From Elioraea sp. (GTDB lineage Bacteria; Pseudomonadota; Alphaproteobacteria; Acetobacterales; Acetobacteraceae), in NCBI RefSeq assembly GCF_022842375.1, contig NZ_JALHPR010000020.1, positions 21,817 to 85,816 of the forward strand: DNA of 64,000 nt, given 5' to 3'. The translations under genes were made by a program, and so were the position numbers. A model generated the notes under the pieces. That model saw nothing but the letters and a program-made list of their open reading frames with translations, searched no databases and had not been told where the DNA came from. Shown here in pieces: positions 1 to 8,169 of the stretch. Positions within the stretch are counted from its first letter, which is position 1. Every line of letters begins with the position of its first letter.

Positions 1-459
1 AGCGAACAGCGCTGGCGCGGGAGCGGAGAGGCCGACAAGCCAGTACCCGCCATCCTCGGTCGGGCCGAACACGGCGCGGTCGGGCGCCTCGGCGAGCAGC
101 GCGAGTGCGGCGGCGATGTGGCCCCGCGGCAGCGTCGGCGTATCGGCGCCGATCAGCAGCACCGGCGCATGGCCGCGCGCGAACAGCGCATCGAACCCAG
201 CGACGATGCGCGCGCCGAGGTCGCCCTCGCCCTGCGGCAGGGCGGCAAGGCCGGTGAGTGCGGCGAGGTCATCGCACGCCGCGTCAGGGCTTGCGATCAC
301 GTACGTCGTCGCGGCGCTGCGCGCGGCTGCGGTGCTGTCGACCAGGAAGGCGCGCGCAAGCTGCGCGGCACCCTCGGCCCCGAGGGCGGGGATCAGCCGT
401 GTCTTGGCCAGCCCCGCGCGCGGAGCCTTCGCCATCACGCCGATCGCAGGACCTGCCAC
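1..459 (-). CDS. DUF2064/TIGR04282-type glycosyltransferase, C-terminus cut by window edge
   Basis: The N-terminal 153 residues of a small nucleotide-diphospho-sugar transferase of the DUF2064 (TIGR04282) group are visible. The motif MAKAPRAGLAKTRL near the start and LLIGADTPTLPRGH followed by FGPTEDGGYWLVGL are typical of this family, which is related to MobA/CofC nucleotidyltransferases. GTG at 459 is chosen because an in-frame stop lies three codons upstream and the residues VAGPAIGV before MAKAP supply the expected first beta strand. An ATG at 435 is the alternative. It starts just after the amidase stop (466), so it is probably the last gene of the nitrile hydratase-amidase operon. The true substrate is unknown. 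Confidence 0.8.
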   Translation of the reverse strand, partial: MAGPAIGVMAKAPRAGLAKTRLIPALGAEGAAQLARAFLVDSTAAARSAATTYVIASPDAACDDLAALTGLAALPQGEGDLGARIVAGFDALFARGHAPVLLIGADTPTLPRGHIAAALALLAEAPDRAVFGPTEDGGYWLVGLSAPAPALFA

Positions 460-465
460 GCCGGC

Positions 466-1860
466 TCAGCCGAGCGGCGCCAGGGTGGGCGCGGCGCAGG
501 CAGCCTCGATCACGGCCGCGGCCGCGAGTGCCAGATCGTCACGGTATAGGGCGGCCGCGACCTGCACCCCGCGCGGCAGGCCATCGGCATCGATGCTCAC
601 CGGCACGGCGACGGCTGGCTGGCGCGAGAGGTTGAAGGCGAAGGTCCAGGGCGCCCAGCGTTGCCACAGCTCCTCCTCCGGGTTGGTGAGCGCGGCTTCG
701 GCCGGGAGGGCTGCCTGCGGCGCGGCGGGGCACAGCACGATGTCATGGCGGCGATGGAACGCGGCCATCGCGTGGGCCGTCTCGATCGACGCTGCCTGCA
801 CGGCGAGGAAGCTCTCGGCATCCATCGGCGCGGTGCGCTGCGCCATCGCCACGAGTGGTGCATCGAGCAACGCGCGGCGCTCTTCGTCGAACCCGTCCAC
901 CAATCGCTTCAGCGCCTGGCCCCACACCGCGGCGAACAGCGCGCGCGTATCGGGAAGCGAAGGATCCGCCTCCGTCACGATCGCGCCTGCATCCGCGAGC
1001 GACTTCGCCGCGCGGTCTACCGCTTCGAGCGAGGCCGCATCGGCAGGCGGGGCGAAGCCGAAGCGTCGGACGATGGCGACGGTGAGCCCACGCACGCCGC
1101 CCGACACGCGGTCGAGCCAGCCAGGCGTGGGGGAGGGAAGGCAAAGGGGGTCACGCCAGTCAAACCTGCCGATGGCATCGAGCATCAGCGCCGCATCCGC
1201 CACCGTGCGCGTCATCGGCCCGGCGACGGCGACCTGCGCGAAGGCACCGAGCGGCCATTGCGGCACGCGGCCGAAGGAGGGCTTCACGCCGACGATGCCG
1301 CACCAGGAGGCGGGAATGCGGATCGACCCGCCGGCATCGGTGCCTATGTGCAACGGCCCGTAGCCGGCAGCAGCCGCCGTGCCGGCGCCGCAGGAGGAGC
1401 CGCCTGGCGTCATTGCAAGGTTCCAGGGGTTGCGCGTGATGCCGTGAAGCGGGCAATCGCCAGGCGACTTCCAGCCGAACTCGGTCGTCGTCGTCTTGCC
1501 CAGGATGACGGTGCCGGCGGCCTTGAGGCCGAGGACGACGGGGCTGTCCTCCGTCATCGGGCGGGTGTCGGTCGCGCGGCTGCCGCGGCGCGTCGGGTGG
1601 CCGGCGAGATGCAGCAGGTCCTTCACCGTTGCCGGAACGCCATCGAGCGGCGAGAGCGGCCTGCCCGCTCGCCAGCGGCGCTCGCTGTCGGCTGCTGCCG
1701 CCATCGCGCCCTCGGTGTCGATCACGGCCATGGCGTTGAGGGCGGGTTCGTGCCGCGCGATCCGGTCGAGGCAGGCCCGCGCGACCTCGCGCGGCGAGAG
1801 CGTTCCGCGTGCGTAATGCGCGCCAAGTTCCGTGGCCGTGAGCGTTGCTGCGTCGGTCAT
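466..1860 (-). CDS. Amidase, amidase signature (AS) family
   Basis: 464 aa, normal length for an AS family amidase, which hydrolyses a carboxamide to acid and ammonia with a Ser-cisSer-Lys triad. The catalytic Lys is in VPATVKDLL, the cis-Ser in TPGGSSCGAG, and the nucleophilic Ser in GTDAGGSIRIPASWCG. The start ATG (1858-1860) overlaps the TGA of the nitrile hydratase gene as ATGA, so the two are translationally coupled. This pairing gives the classic nitrile to amide to acid route. No signal peptide, so it is cytoplasmic. Substrate range cannot be read from the sequence. Confidence 0.93.
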   Translation of the reverse strand: MTDAATLTATELGAHYARGTLSPREVARACLDRIARHEPALNAMAVIDTEGAMAAAADSERRWRAGRPLSPLDGVPATVKDLLHLAGHPTRRGSRATDTRPMTEDSPVVLGLKAAGTVILGKTTTTEFGWKSPGDCPLHGITRNPWNLAMTPGGSSCGAGTAAAAGYGPLHIGTDAGGSIRIPASWCGIVGVKPSFGRVPQWPLGAFAQVAVAGPMTRTVADAALMLDAIGRFDWRDPLCLPSPTPGWLDRVSGGVRGLTVAIVRRFGFAPPADAASLEAVDRAAKSLADAGAIVTEADPSLPDTRALFAAVWGQALKRLVDGFDEERRALLDAPLVAMAQRTAPMDAESFLAVQAASIETAHAMAAFHRRHDIVLCPAAPQAALPAEAALTNPEEELWQRWAPWTFAFNLSRQPAVAVPVSIDADGLPRGVQVAAALYRDDLALAAAAVIEAACAAPTLAPLG

Positions 1861-2861
1861 GCAGCCTCGCGGGCGTGGGCCACGCCGATCATGCTGTCGC
1901 GCGTGACGAGCCTGGCCAGCCGCTCCTCGCTCCACGACTCCGTGCCGGGAGGGCGGGCAGGGATCACGAGGTAGCGGTTCTCCGCCGTGCTGTCGTGAAC
2001 GCGGATCTCGACATCGTCGGGCAGTGCCAGGCCGAACTCGGCGAGCACGGCGCGCGGCTCGCTCACCGCCCGCGCGCGGTAGGCGCGGCTCTTGTACCAG
2101 GCGGGCGGGCGGCCCAGCACGGTGCGCGGATAGCAGGAGCAGAGCGTGCAGACGACGAGGTTGTGCAGCGTGGCCGTGTTGAACAGCGCCGTCAGCCGTG
2201 TCGCGGCAGCAGGGATGCCGAGTTCCGCGCCTGCCGCGTTGCCGTCGGCGGCAAGCCGCGCGGCATAGGCAGGATCGGACCACGCGCGGGCAACGACGCG
2301 CGCGCCGAGATGCTCGCCCCGCGCATCCATCCGCGCGATCTCGGCCGTGATCTCCTCGCGCGTGACGATGCCGCGCGCGACCAGGCGCTCACGCACAGCC
2401 AGGGCGCGGAGGCGGAGGGGGGAGAGAACCGTCTCGCCCGCGTCATGATCGGGCTGGTGTGCCCGGCCGTGGTCGTGGTCGTGGTCGTGGTCATGGTCGT
2501 GATGGTCGTCATACGGGATGACATCGGCGCCTGCCGCGCGAAGCCTGGCGACCTCGGCCGACAGTTCGTCCTCCCCAATCACGCCCTTCTGCACCAGCAG
2601 GCCGGAGAAGGCGTGGATCCAGCGCTCGTAGTAGGGCAGCGCCCAGTAGGTGTCGCCGTCCAGCCGCTCCTGCAGGCTGCGTGTCTCGTCGGTCGTGAAG
2701 AAGTTCCGCTTGGCATCGGCGAGCAGCATGCGGATCGCGTCTGCCTCCTTCTCCCAGTGCGCGTAGTCGTGCTCGTCACGGTCGACGGGTGGGCCGCCAA
2801 GGCCGCCGATGTCGTGCGGGCCGCTCTGGGGGTGCGCGTGCGGCGGAGGAAGGTCGGGCAT
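1857..2861 (-). CDS. Fused nitrile hydratase: beta N-domain, His/Asp linker, cobalt-type alpha subunit
   Basis: 334 aa. Residues about 10-115 (HDIGGLGG, then YYERWIHAFSGLLVQKGVI) match the N-terminal half of nitrile hydratase beta or the thiocyanate hydrolase alpha chain. A run of alternating His and Asp (about residues 118-140) follows. Residues about 145-334 are a complete nitrile hydratase alpha subunit, with the claw motif VCTLCSCYP (Co-type: Thr after the first Cys, Tyr after the last), PPAWYKSRAYRARAV and LVTRDSMIGVA. The C-terminal SH3-like half of beta is absent here and is not encoded next door. The ATG at 2861 is preceded by GAAGGAG; a longer in-frame reading would run into the divergent gene. 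The stop overlaps the amidase start. It probably hydrates a nitrile to an amide. Thiocyanate hydrolase-like activity is an alternative. Confidence 0.88.
   Translation of the reverse strand: MPDLPPPHAHPQSGPHDIGGLGGPPVDRDEHDYAHWEKEADAIRMLLADAKRNFFTTDETRSLQERLDGDTYWALPYYERWIHAFSGLLVQKGVIGEDELSAEVARLRAAGADVIPYDDHHDHDHDHDHDHGRAHQPDHDAGETVLSPLRLRALAVRERLVARGIVTREEITAEIARMDARGEHLGARVVARAWSDPAYAARLAADGNAAGAELGIPAAATRLTALFNTATLHNLVVCTLCSCYPRTVLGRPPAWYKSRAYRARAVSEPRAVLAEFGLALPDDVEIRVHDSTAENRYLVIPARPPGTESWSEERLARLVTRDSMIGVAHAREAA
2468..2511. repeat. GTGGTC-type hexanucleotide repeat coding for the His/Asp linker
   Basis: Imperfect tandem repeats of GTGGTC (GACCAC on the coding strand) encode the alternating Asp-His tract of the nitrile hydratase fusion. 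Being a multiple of three, slippage would change linker length without a frameshift. Confidence 0.85.
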
Positions 2862-2944
2862 GGCGTCGGCTCCTTCGGGCGCGTCTCGACAGGGACGCGG
2901 CAGGACGGCACTGTGAACGGCATGGACTGTCGGGGAGACTGGCG

Positions 2945-3934
2945 ATGAAGGCAATCGGGCGACGCGGCCTGCTCATGATCGCAGGGAGCGCGGTTCTGGC
3001 CGCACCAGCGCTTGGCCAGGCCTGGCCGGAGCGTGACCTGAGGCTCGTCGTTCCCTTCCCGCCGGGTGGCACGACGGACGTGGTGGCCCGCCTGCTGGCC
3101 GAGGCGATGCGCGCGCAGCTTGGCCGTGGGGTCGTGGTCGAGAACCAGCCGGGGGCCGGGGCGACGCTCGCGGCAGGGCGCTTCGCCGCGCAGGCCTCCG
3201 ACGGGCATTCGCTGTTCCTCAGCCAGATCGCCTCGCACGGCATCGCGCCTGCGCTCTACCGCAACCTCACCTACGATGCGCGGGCGGATTTCCGCGCGGT
3301 CGCCCTCGTCGTCACGGTGCCGAACGTGTGGGTGGCGAACCCGCGCAAGCTTGGCGGCCGTGACGCGCGCGCGGTGCTGCGCGACGCGCGCGCGAACCCA
3401 GAGACGATCACCTTCGCCTCGGCCGGCAACGGCACGTCGACGCACCTGACGGGCGAGCTCATCAACATGCTCGCCGGCACCAGGATGACGCATGTTCCCT
3501 ATCGCGGTGCGGGGCCGGGCATGACGGCTGTGATCGGCGGCGAGGTCGATACCTTCATCGACAACCTGCCCACCGCGCTGCCGCAGATCCGCGCCGGCAC
3601 CGTCACAGCCCTTGCCGTGACGTCGGCCGAGCGTGTGCCCGAGCTCCCCGATGTGCCGACGCTGGCCGAGCTCGGGCCCGATTTCGGCATGCAGGGTGTC
3701 GAGGCCGAAGCGTGGTTCGGGCTCTCGACGCACAAGGGAACGCCCGATGCGGTGGTGGCCGCGATGAACCGGGCGGTGAACGCGGCGCTGGCGCAGCCCG
3801 CCCTGCGCGCAGCACTTGCCGAACGCGGCACGGTGGCGCGCGGCGGCACGGCGGAGGCTTATGCGTCGCTGATCGACAGCGAGTTGACGCGCTGGGCCCG
3901 CGTGGTCGCCGAAGCCAAGGTGACGGTGAACTGA
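2945..3934 (+). CDS. Bug-family tripartite tricarboxylate transporter substrate-binding protein
   Basis: 329 aa. Signal peptide MKAIGRRGLLMIAGSAVLAAPALGQA, then the family signature WPERDLRLVVPFPPGGTTDVVAR, VVVENQPGAGATLAAG and THVPYRGAGPGMTAVIGGEVD. Bug proteins are periplasmic receptors that bind small carboxylates, amides or related compounds. No TctA/TctB membrane genes are nearby. ATG at 2945 is used because it opens the signal peptide; the open frame extends further upstream into the divergent gene. It is transcribed divergently from the nitrile hydratase gene over an 83-bp gap and is followed 11 bp later by a cysteine hydrolase gene, so it probably delivers the substrate of this locus. 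Confidence 0.92.
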   Translation: MKAIGRRGLLMIAGSAVLAAPALGQAWPERDLRLVVPFPPGGTTDVVARLLAEAMRAQLGRGVVVENQPGAGATLAAGRFAAQASDGHSLFLSQIASHGIAPALYRNLTYDARADFRAVALVVTVPNVWVANPRKLGGRDARAVLRDARANPETITFASAGNGTSTHLTGELINMLAGTRMTHVPYRGAGPGMTAVIGGEVDTFIDNLPTALPQIRAGTVTALAVTSAERVPELPDVPTLAELGPDFGMQGVEAEAWFGLSTHKGTPDAVVAAMNRAVNAALAQPALRAALAERGTVARGGTAEAYASLIDSELTRWARVVAEAKVTVN

Positions 3935-3945
3935 GGAGGGATGCG

Positions 3946-4638
3946 ATGACCGACAAGCTCGCACGCTGGCAGGGTGTCATTCCTGATGATGACCTGGCCG
4001 CCTACCGCAAGGGATCGTTCGGCCGCCGCATCGGCCTCGGGGCGCGCCCGGCGCTGCTGAACATCGACACGACGCACATGTTCGTCGATCCGTCCTACGA
4101 CATGTGCGGCCGCGAGATGCCGGAGTTCTTCGCTGCCGTCACGCGCGTGACGGAGGTGTTCCGCTCGCTCGACCTGCCGATCTACTACTCGCGGCGGGAC
4201 GATCGCAGCCATCCGGCCTATCGCGGCATCTGGAACCTCAAGCTCGGCAACGCGACCGAGTTCCAGTACGTCGCCGATCCGCGGGCCGACCAGTGGCCCG
4301 AGGCCTATGGCCCGCGTCAGCAGGACCGCATCGTGCTCAAGAACAAGCCCTCGGCGTTCTTCGCCACGCCGCTCGAGAGCTTCCTCCGCTATGACGGGGT
4401 GGACAGCCTCGTCGTCATCGGTGTCTCCACCTCCGGCTGCGTGCGGGCGGCTGTGACGGATGCGTTCTCGCACAATTTCCGCGTCACCGTGATCGAGGAG
4501 GCGGTGGGTGACCGCAGCCCAGCCGCGCACACCGCGAATCTGTTCGACATGGACATGAAGTTCGCCGACGTTGAGCCGATCGACGCCGTTCTCGCCGAGC
4601 TCGAGACACGGTTCGGCCAGCGCAGGGCGGCGGAGTAG
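3946..4638 (+). CDS. Isochorismatase-family cysteine hydrolase, N-carbamoylsarcosine amidase-like
   Basis: 230 aa. The catalytic triad of the superfamily is visible: Asp in ALLNIDTTHMF, Lys in IVLKNKPSAFFATPL and Cys in GVSTSGCVRAAVTDAFSHNF. The tail HTANLFDMDMKFADV resembles N-carbamoylsarcosine amidohydrolase and other carbamoyl or amide hydrolases more than true isochorismatase. AGGAGGG stands 5 bp before the ATG. It lies between a Bug receptor and a PuuE-like deacetylase in one rightward operon, which suggests hydrolysis of a ureido, carbamoyl or amide group. Exact substrate unknown. Confidence 0.88.
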   Translation: MTDKLARWQGVIPDDDLAAYRKGSFGRRIGLGARPALLNIDTTHMFVDPSYDMCGREMPEFFAAVTRVTEVFRSLDLPIYYSRRDDRSHPAYRGIWNLKLGNATEFQYVADPRADQWPEAYGPRQQDRIVLKNKPSAFFATPLESFLRYDGVDSLVVIGVSTSGCVRAAVTDAFSHNFRVTVIEEAVGDRSPAAHTANLFDMDMKFADVEPIDAVLAELETRFGQRRAAE

Positions 4639-4643
4639 CGGCG

Positions 4644-5564
4644 ATGAGCGATGCACCCCAGCGTGAGCCCTTGAAGCCTTGGCAGTGGCCGGAGGAGACA
4701 TGGCGCGGGATCGTCAACCGCGGCCGCGCCGGGCGGTCGCTGAAGCCGGCGCATTGGCCGGGCGGGGCGCGATGCGCCGTCGCGCTCTCGTTTGATGCCG
4801 ATCACGAAACGATTCCGCTGCGCGATGCCGATGAGAGCCCGATGCGCATCAGCCAGGGGCAGTACGGCTCCCGCGTCGCGATCCCGCGCATCCGCCGCAT
4901 GCTCGACCGCCACGGCGTGCGGGCGAGCTTCTTCTACCCCGCCGTCTCGGCGCTGCTGCACCCGGAGGAGGTGCGCGCACTCGCCGACGAGGGGCACGAG
5001 ATCGGCATCCACTCCTGGATCCACGAGGCGAACACCACCGTTCCGCCCGAGGCAGAACGCGAGCTGAACCTGCGCGCGGCCGATACGCTGGAGAAGATCA
5101 GCGGCCGACGCCCTGTCGGCATGCGCACGGCGAGCTGGGATTTCTCGACGGCGACGCTCGACATCATCCGCGAGCTTGGCCTGCTCTACGACAGCTCGCT
5201 GATGGCCGATGACGAGCCGTACGAGCTGATGGACCGTGGCGAGGCGACGGGCATCGTCGAGCTGCCGCCCGAATGGATCCGCGACGATGCGGTCTATTTC
5301 AACATGCTGCGCTTCGCCGCCCTCCGCCCCTACACGCCGCCCTCGGCGGTGGAGGAAATCTTCCGCGCCGAGTTCGATGGGGCGTATGAGGAGGACGGGC
5401 TGTTCCTTCTCACCATGCACCCGCACGTGATCGGACACCGCTCGCGCCTGCCGCTGCTCGACCGGCTGGTCGCATACATGAAGTCGAAGCCAGGCGTTTG
5501 GTTCGGCACGCACGAGCAGGTGGCGCGGTGGTGTGCCGAGCAGGCGACGCCACCGTTGCGCTAG
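4644..5564 (+). CDS. Polysaccharide deacetylase-fold hydrolase, PuuE/cyclic imidase-like
   Basis: 306 aa NodB-homology protein with no signal peptide. Motif 1 is VALSFDADHE, motif 2 is HEIGIHSWIHE (metal-binding H-x3-H), and motif 3 is GMRTASWDFS. Cytoplasmic members of this subgroup include allantoinase PuuE and the Helicobacter pylori PgdA-like proteins with reported cyclic imidase activity, rather than secreted chitin or peptidoglycan deacetylases. Its position 5 bp after a carbamoyl/amide hydrolase supports a role in opening a ring amide or ureide. The substrate is inference. Confidence 0.85.
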   Translation: MSDAPQREPLKPWQWPEETWRGIVNRGRAGRSLKPAHWPGGARCAVALSFDADHETIPLRDADESPMRISQGQYGSRVAIPRIRRMLDRHGVRASFFYPAVSALLHPEEVRALADEGHEIGIHSWIHEANTTVPPEAERELNLRAADTLEKISGRRPVGMRTASWDFSTATLDIIRELGLLYDSSLMADDEPYELMDRGEATGIVELPPEWIRDDAVYFNMLRFAALRPYTPPSAVEEIFRAEFDGAYEEDGLFLLTMHPHVIGHRSRLPLLDRLVAYMKSKPGVWFGTHEQVARWCAEQATPPLR

Positions 5565-5570
5565 GCCCCC

Positions 5571-7145
5571 TCAGGCCTGCGCGACCGCTCCACTCCAGGG
5601 GCTCATCACGTCGCTGATGCCCGTCACGCCGCCCTCGGCGTCGCGCAGGATCAGGTTGGGGCAGGCGAAGTTGACGGGCAGGATCGTGTGCTCGACCAGC
5701 TCGGTCGCGAACCGTTCCGTGAGCGCAGCGAGAACGCTGGGCGAGAGGCGCTTGTCGGCCGCCACCGTGTCGGGGCCAGAGATGTCGACGCGCGGGTGAT
5801 GCGCGGCGGCCACCGGGTCCATCCGGTAGTCGAGCACGAACATCAGCATCTGTAGCACCGAGGCGAGGATCTTGCGGCCGCCCGAGGCGCCGGCCGTGAC
5901 GATGGGCCTGCCCCCCTCGGTCACGATCACCGGGCTCATGTTGCACAACGGGCGCTTGGACGGGCCGATCGAATTCGCCTTGCCTGGCGTCGGGTCGAAC
6001 CAGAACACGCCGTTGTTCATCATCATGCCGGTACCGGGCAGGGTCGTGCGGCTGCCCATCGAGGAGAGCAGCGTCGTCGTCACGGACACCATCGTGCCTT
6101 CCGCGTCCACCGCCGTCAGGTGCGTGGTGCACGCCTCCGCCGCGCGGGGGTTCGCGTCCGACGTGTCGCCGAGGCCGGAGAGCCGTTCCGCGTAGGCCGC
6201 CTGCATTGCCGCGGTGAAGGCCGCGAAGAACGCCGCATCCGGTTCCGCGCCGAACTCATGCGCGGCGAGAAGGTCGAGCACGCGCTGCATCGTCGGCGCG
6301 GCGGTGAGCCCGCCCGCGCCCTGGAGCACGCGGCCACGCCAGGGGTGCTGGCTCGATGGCGTGGTGCGCGCCGCGCAGCCGGCGAGGTCGGCGGCGGAGA
6401 GGACACCGCCCATCGCCGCGACGTCCGCCACGATCGAGGCGGCGATGTCGCCGCGATAGAAATCGGCCACGCCTGCTTCGGCGATGCGGGCGAGCGTGTC
6501 GGGCAGGCGGCCGAGCACCAGGCGCTTGGCAGGGCCGACATAGGGTGGCGTGGGCGGCAGGCCGTTCGGCAGGTAGATGCGCGCACTCTCGGCATAGCGG
6601 CGGAGGTCGCCGGCGGAGGAGGCGATCTTCATCGCGCCGAACCAGTCAGCCGGCAGGCCCGCCTTGGCGAGCGCGATCGCAGGCGCGAGCAGGTCCTTCC
6701 ACGGCAACCTGCCGCCCGCCGCATGCAGTGCGGCGTAGCCGGCGGGCGCCGAGGGGATGCAGAAGGAAAGGGGGCCGTGGACGTTCTTCTCGCCCTCGAC
6801 ATTCGGCCAGGCGAAGAGATGGTCGGACATCCCTTCGGTCAGCGGGAAGAGTGCGGGCGTGAGGCCGGCGGGAGAGACAGGGCCGAAATCGATCACCTCG
6901 GCCTTCGCCGCGCCCGCCTTGTGCACGAGCGCGAAGCCGATGCCGCCGAGCCCGCTGTTCCACGGCTCTGTTGCCGCGAGCGCGAAGGCGGTGGCCACCG
7001 CTGCGTCGAGTGCCGTGCCGCCGGCATCCAGCATCGCCACGCCGGCTTCCGCGGCAGCCTTTACCTGCGAGACGACCATGCCCTTGCGGCCATGCGCCGC
7101 GGGCTTGGCCACCACCCAGTTCTGCGTCTGATGCACGATCGCCAT
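5571..7145 (-). CDS. Gamma-glutamyltransferase family protein
   Basis: 524 aa Ntn-hydrolase of the GGT family. The catalytic Thr that would become the new N-terminus after self-cleavage lies in ACTTHLTAVDAEGTMVSVTTT. GTGMMMNNGVFWFDP and SPVIVTEGGRPIVTAGASGG are also family motifs. The N-terminus MAIVHQTQNWVVAK is not a signal peptide, so it is probably cytoplasmic, unlike E. coli Ggt. ATG 7145 opens the conserved region; an upstream in-frame start at 7190 would add 15 unconserved residues. It lies 85 bp downstream of livM on the same strand, after a GC hairpin. Confidence 0.9.
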   Translation of the reverse strand: MAIVHQTQNWVVAKPAAHGRKGMVVSQVKAAAEAGVAMLDAGGTALDAAVATAFALAATEPWNSGLGGIGFALVHKAGAAKAEVIDFGPVSPAGLTPALFPLTEGMSDHLFAWPNVEGEKNVHGPLSFCIPSAPAGYAALHAAGGRLPWKDLLAPAIALAKAGLPADWFGAMKIASSAGDLRRYAESARIYLPNGLPPTPPYVGPAKRLVLGRLPDTLARIAEAGVADFYRGDIAASIVADVAAMGGVLSAADLAGCAARTTPSSQHPWRGRVLQGAGGLTAAPTMQRVLDLLAAHEFGAEPDAAFFAAFTAAMQAAYAERLSGLGDTSDANPRAAEACTTHLTAVDAEGTMVSVTTTLLSSMGSRTTLPGTGMMMNNGVFWFDPTPGKANSIGPSKRPLCNMSPVIVTEGGRPIVTAGASGGRKILASVLQMLMFVLDYRMDPVAAAHHPRVDISGPDTVAADKRLSPSVLAALTERFATELVEHTILPVNFACPNLILRDAEGGVTGISDVMSPWSGAVAQA

Positions 7146-7205
7146 TGTTTCCGCCCTGACCTGCCGTGGGGTGGGCAGTGTGCGGCGCACCGGGGCGTGC
7201 GTGAA

Positions 7206-7222
7206 CCCCCCTTGCCGGGGGG
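7206..7222. terminator. GC-only inverted repeat between livM and the GGT gene
   Basis: CCCCCC-TTGCC-GGGGGG, a 6-bp stem with a 5-nt loop just downstream of the livM stop. There is no T-run, so it may only attenuate or protect mRNA 3' ends. Confidence 0.4.
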
Positions 7223-7230
7223 CAGCACTG

Positions 7231-8169
7231 TCAGAGCGGCTTGCCGAACTTGGCCTGGATCTCGCCGATGATGCCCTTGCGGAACGCCAGCACGCAGGCG
7301 ACGAAGATCACGCCTTGGACCACCGTCACCCACGCGCCGAGCTGGGCGAGCTCGTTCTGCATCGCGATGATGACGAGAGCGCCGACGGGAGGGCCGAAAA
7401 TCGTGCCGATGCCGCCGACCAGCGTCATCAGCACCGCCTCGCCGCTCATCGGCCAATTCACGTCGGTGAGCGTCGCCAGCTGGAACACGATCGCCTTGGT
7501 GCCACCGGCAACACCCGTCATCGCGGCCGAGATGACGAAGGCGATCAGCTTGTAGTCATCGACGCGGTAGCCGAGCGAGATCGCCCGCGGCTCGTTCTCG
7601 CGGATCGCCTTCAGCACCTGGCCGAACGGCGAGTGCACGACGCGGTAGAGGAACAGGAAGCCCGCGATGAAGATGGCAGCGACGACCCAGTAGAGGGCCA
7701 TGTCGTTGGCGAGGTCGAGAACACCGAAGAGGCGCCCGCGCGGCACGGCCTGGATGCCATCCTCCCCCCCGGTGAAGGGGGCCTGGAGGCAGAAGAAGAA
7801 TACCATCTGGGCCAGCGCCAGCGTGATCATCGCGAAGTAGATGCCCTGGCGGCGGATCGCGATCCACCCGATGGCGATGCCGAGCAGCGTGGCGACCGCA
7901 GTGCCGGCGAGGATGGCAAGCTCGGGCGTGAAGCCCCACACCTTCGCGGCATGAGCAGAGACGTAGCTGCTCATCCCGAAATACGCGGCATGGCCGAACG
8001 AGAGCAGCCCGACGAAGCCGATCAGCAGGTTGAAGGCAGCGGCGAACAACGCGAAGCACAGCACCTTCATCAGGAACACGGGGTAGAGGACGAAGGGGCT
8101 CACGGCGATCATCGCGAGCATCACGACGAAGGCGATGCGCTGCGAGGCGGGAACGTTCATCGGGTTCAT
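7231..8169 (-). CDS. livM: Branched-chain amino acid-type ABC transporter permease LivM
   Basis: 312 aa integral membrane permease. The family core FNLLIGFVGLLSFGHAAYFG is near the N-terminus, followed by several hydrophobic spans and the cytoplasmic coupling region VLKAIRENEPRAISLGYRV. The start ATG at 8169 shares one base with the livH stop (TGATG); a second ATG at 8160 is possible. It partners LivH in a heterodimeric channel powered by LivG/LivF. Liv-like systems also carry urea and short amides, which would fit the neighbouring amide catabolism; this is inference. Confidence 0.94.
   Translation of the reverse strand: MNPMNVPASQRIAFVVMLAMIAVSPFVLYPVFLMKVLCFALFAAAFNLLIGFVGLLSFGHAAYFGMSSYVSAHAAKVWGFTPELAILAGTAVATLLGIAIGWIAIRRQGIYFAMITLALAQMVFFFCLQAPFTGGEDGIQAVPRGRLFGVLDLANDMALYWVVAAIFIAGFLFLYRVVHSPFGQVLKAIRENEPRAISLGYRVDDYKLIAFVISAAMTGVAGGTKAIVFQLATLTDVNWPMSGEAVLMTLVGGIGTIFGPPVGALVIIAMQNELAQLGAWVTVVQGVIFVACVLAFRKGIIGEIQAKFGKPL

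Noticed and set aside
466..2283. 605-codon frame including the amidase with an N-terminal extension
   Set aside because: The extra 141 residues overlap the alpha domain of the nitrile hydratase in another frame; the true start at 1860 is coupled to it by ATGA.
1845..2948. Plus-strand frame with a long Val-repeat tract
   Set aside because: It is the complement of the His/Asp repeat in the nitrile hydratase fusion, not a gene.
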